From contig CAUYUJ010002078.1 of the NCBI GenBank assembly GCA_963575745.1, forward strand, positions 12,501 to 76,500: DNA of 64,000 nucleotides, given 5' to 3'. The position numbers were made by a program, and so were the translations under genes. The DNA comes from Prorocentrum cordatum. Taxonomy: Eukaryota > Sar > Dinophyceae > Prorocentrales > Prorocentraceae. The notes beneath the pieces are model-generated. The model did not search any database. It saw only the letters and a program-made list of their open reading frames with translations, and had not been told where the DNA came from. Numbering within the stretch: the stretch's first letter is position 1; the number at the start of each line of letters is the position of its first letter. Positions 62,520 through 64,000 of the stretch are shown here, piece after piece.

Positions 62520-63110
62520 AGGAAGCCGGAGTTTGATGATGACCGCATCGTGGTCTGAGCCATGGTCGACTCTGCCGCTGATCTCAGCCTCAACACCGGG
62601 TTCAAAGAGAGCGCGGTTCACAAGGGTGTACTCCCAGTGTCGGAGTAATTGCCCTCTGCTGCTCTGCTCGCCATAACCGCAGGGGCCGACGCATCGCGAT
62701 GTGGCGCTGCGTTAATTCTCCTCTGGGACGAAAGTCAAAGTACGATCGTGTTGGCCGATTTGGGCGACGAAGTAGCGCCGATGATGCGGTGTGCGTTGGA
62801 TCGCCTGCATCGTGCGTGTATGTCGTGGAGCACGTCGTACATATTCTGGATGTGGCTGTCGTCTTCTGTCGCCGTCGGCGCAGAAACAAGTTGAAGTCGT
62901 AGTTCGCCGCGTTGGATGGAGAGCGTTGCAAGTCGTGGGTTGCGTGGTTGGAACTGGTGCAAGAATTTTGTCCTGTCCTTCGCTTGAATACCACAATGGC
63001 TACCCCGTGGCACTGCTGGGCGTGGCCTGCTCTGGCGAATATGCCCCCGCCCAATGTGGTCCAGAGCTCCTCTTTGTATGTGCGCCACGTCTTGTTGATC
63101 TCGGCAAAAT
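62520..63110 (-). pseudogene. LINE-2 endonuclease domain
   Basis: Minus-strand pieces in family order: KEELWTTLGGGIFARAGHAQ and HGVAIVV (about 63070-62990); then LATLSIQRGELRLQLVSAPT (about 62950-62890), a central strand pair; then a DRTLTFVP segment near 62740. The C-terminal NRALFEPGV with GSDHDAVIIKLRLP follows at 62610-62530, where SDH is the catalytic signature of APE-like endonucleases. Four frame changes separate them. The region with the GDFN motif is not recognisable. Confidence 0.7.
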
Positions 63111-63589
63111 CCCAGTGCTGGTGCTCAGGTTTGTTGATGAGCTACGAGCACAGGTGATCGCCTCAGGTCCTGAGCTGGAGTTGACGTGTGGGTTGGGCCG
63201 ACTCCGGTCCTACATCTAAACGCAATTGAAATTTCTGTCTGGTCCCCTTTTGAATTTTGGCAAAACTGTGGTCGGCGAGTTTCGTCCACTTTTGCCTTCG
63301 GCTGCGAAAAACCTGGCAGCACTGTGCGACATCGACCGTACATCAAGACTACTCGAAGTCTCCTGCTCTAGTTGTTTCGCGCTTTCGCCACCAACTCCTT
63401 GGTGGAGTTGTCGACCTTGTTTTCGATCTCCTCGCCCTGTCCGTAGTAGGTGGGCGTGCCAGCGTGGGATAGCGTGCCGACCGTGTGATCGAGTACCTTG
63501 ACAGTCTTACTCGCGCGGTTGATGTGTATCTGCTAGAGTGGGCTGTGCAAGTCACAGGGAGTGGTCTTCCATGACGCCGAGGTGTTTCA

Positions 63590-64000
63590 CGACGCGGCGC
63601 TCCTCCTTTGCCAGATTGTCCCACGCTTGAGTATGCGTGGAGAGCCGGGCACGGGGAGCCCACCTCCCCAGATGAGCTTAAGGACGCCCCTCTTCCCGGC
63701 GACCGTCTTGGAGTACGATGCCGAGGTTCGTGGGGCTGGTTGTGAAGAAAATGTCGGAGACCCAGTCTTCGAAGTTGTGCTCAGAACTACTTTCCCGATG
63801 AGGGCGACGATGTCGGACACGGACGTGTTCGGTTGGAGACCGGTCGCGGTGACCTGTGCGTCGCAGTCCGTGGTAGTTGGGGCGCTTCACGTTCAAGCTC
63901 CGCTCGGTGACCCGCTCGTCTGCGCGTTGCTCACCTGCGTCCTCAGCTCCTGCAGCTGCTTGACTGTCCTGTCCTGCTGGCTGCTCCAGATCTGGAGCTG
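63590..64000 (-). pseudogene. LINE-2 ORF1-like C-terminal segment (partial)
   Basis: At the window edge the minus strand reads QLQIWSSQQDRTVKQLQELR, a Gln/Leu-rich coiled coil, then a stop at about 63895. SVSDIVALIGKVVLSTTSKT and VAGKRGVLKLIWGG follow in another frame. Position and coiled coil suggest ORF1; no specific domain is identified. Confidence 0.35.

Larger units (their letters stand above)
59967..64000 (-). mobile_element. LINE-2: non-LTR retrotransposon (EN-RT), broken
   Basis: Read on the minus strand from the window edge: a short ORF1-like end, endonuclease, linker, reverse transcriptase, thumb and C-terminal region down to about 59967. Recognition is by motifs in several frames, so the copy has multiple frameshifts. 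No RNase H is seen. The polymerase resembles L1/RTE-like elements with a FADD motif C, unlike LINE-1. The 5' end lies outside the window. Confidence 0.85.

Noticed and set aside
1-64000. CRISPR array
   Set aside because: Tandem units at 39-46 kb and elsewhere are contiguous and lack unique spacers of constant length; the other content is eukaryotic.

Overview
This window looks like repeat-dominated nuclear DNA of a dinoflagellate. Three independent signs point there. A near-complete dinoflagellate spliced-leader sequence is fossilised in the DNA at 5919-5939. The degenerate pentatricopeptide (PPR) repeats at 58.6-59.6 kb follow the 35-residue consensus common in dinoflagellates. The non-LTR retrotransposon proteins resemble those I know from dinoflagellate genomes. 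The DNA is GC-rich and full of microsatellites. I cannot name the species. I see no intact cellular gene, no rRNA or tRNA gene, and no CRISPR, operon or bacterial signal. Most long open reading frames here are by-products of tandem repeats.

Layout. 1-2.9 kb: pentanucleotide microsatellites bounding copies of a roughly 120 bp module, with a 1.45 kb GCGC-rich dispersed repeat inside the first copy. 3-5.9 kb: small minisatellites and a GGCC/AAGA-rich repeat. 5.9-14.0 kb: LINE-1 (+ strand), with spliced-leader relic, ORF1-like protein, endonuclease, reverse transcriptase and RNase H. It is broken by frameshifts and at least three insertions, the last about 1 kb long inside RNase H. 14-34 kb: dispersed repeats, MITE-like foldback elements, (TCC)n and (TCA)n arrays, and a possible ORF1 remnant on the minus strand. 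34-38.8 kb: GC-rich DNA, hairpins, short tandem duplications and an 85 bp minisatellite that also occurs at 15.8 kb. 38.8-46.6 kb: three units carrying one 77-84 bp satellite family, one of them inverted and one nested inside a MITE, plus a third LINE fragment at 40.75-41.25 kb. 46.8-53.3 kb: very long trinucleotide arrays and GC-rich minisatellites. 53.6-56.1 kb: tandem duplication of the GCGC-rich repeat seen at 1 kb. 56.2-58.4 kb: a 24 bp minisatellite open in several frames. 58.6-59.6 kb: PPR pseudogene. 60-64 kb: LINE-2 (minus strand), with endonuclease and reverse transcriptase; it is broken and its catalytic motif C is altered.

How the parts relate. No pathway is encoded. The two large LINEs and one fragment belong to visibly different lineages, and none could now make an active enzyme from this copy. 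Around them is a dense population of short inverted-repeat elements. The order of some insertions can be read directly: a satellite-bearing unit sits inside a MITE at 43.4-44.6 kb, and a foldback element flanked by 52 bp direct repeats lies within the insertion that splits LINE-1 RNase H. The most unusual structure is this satellite-bearing unit, present three times with a shared end sequence.
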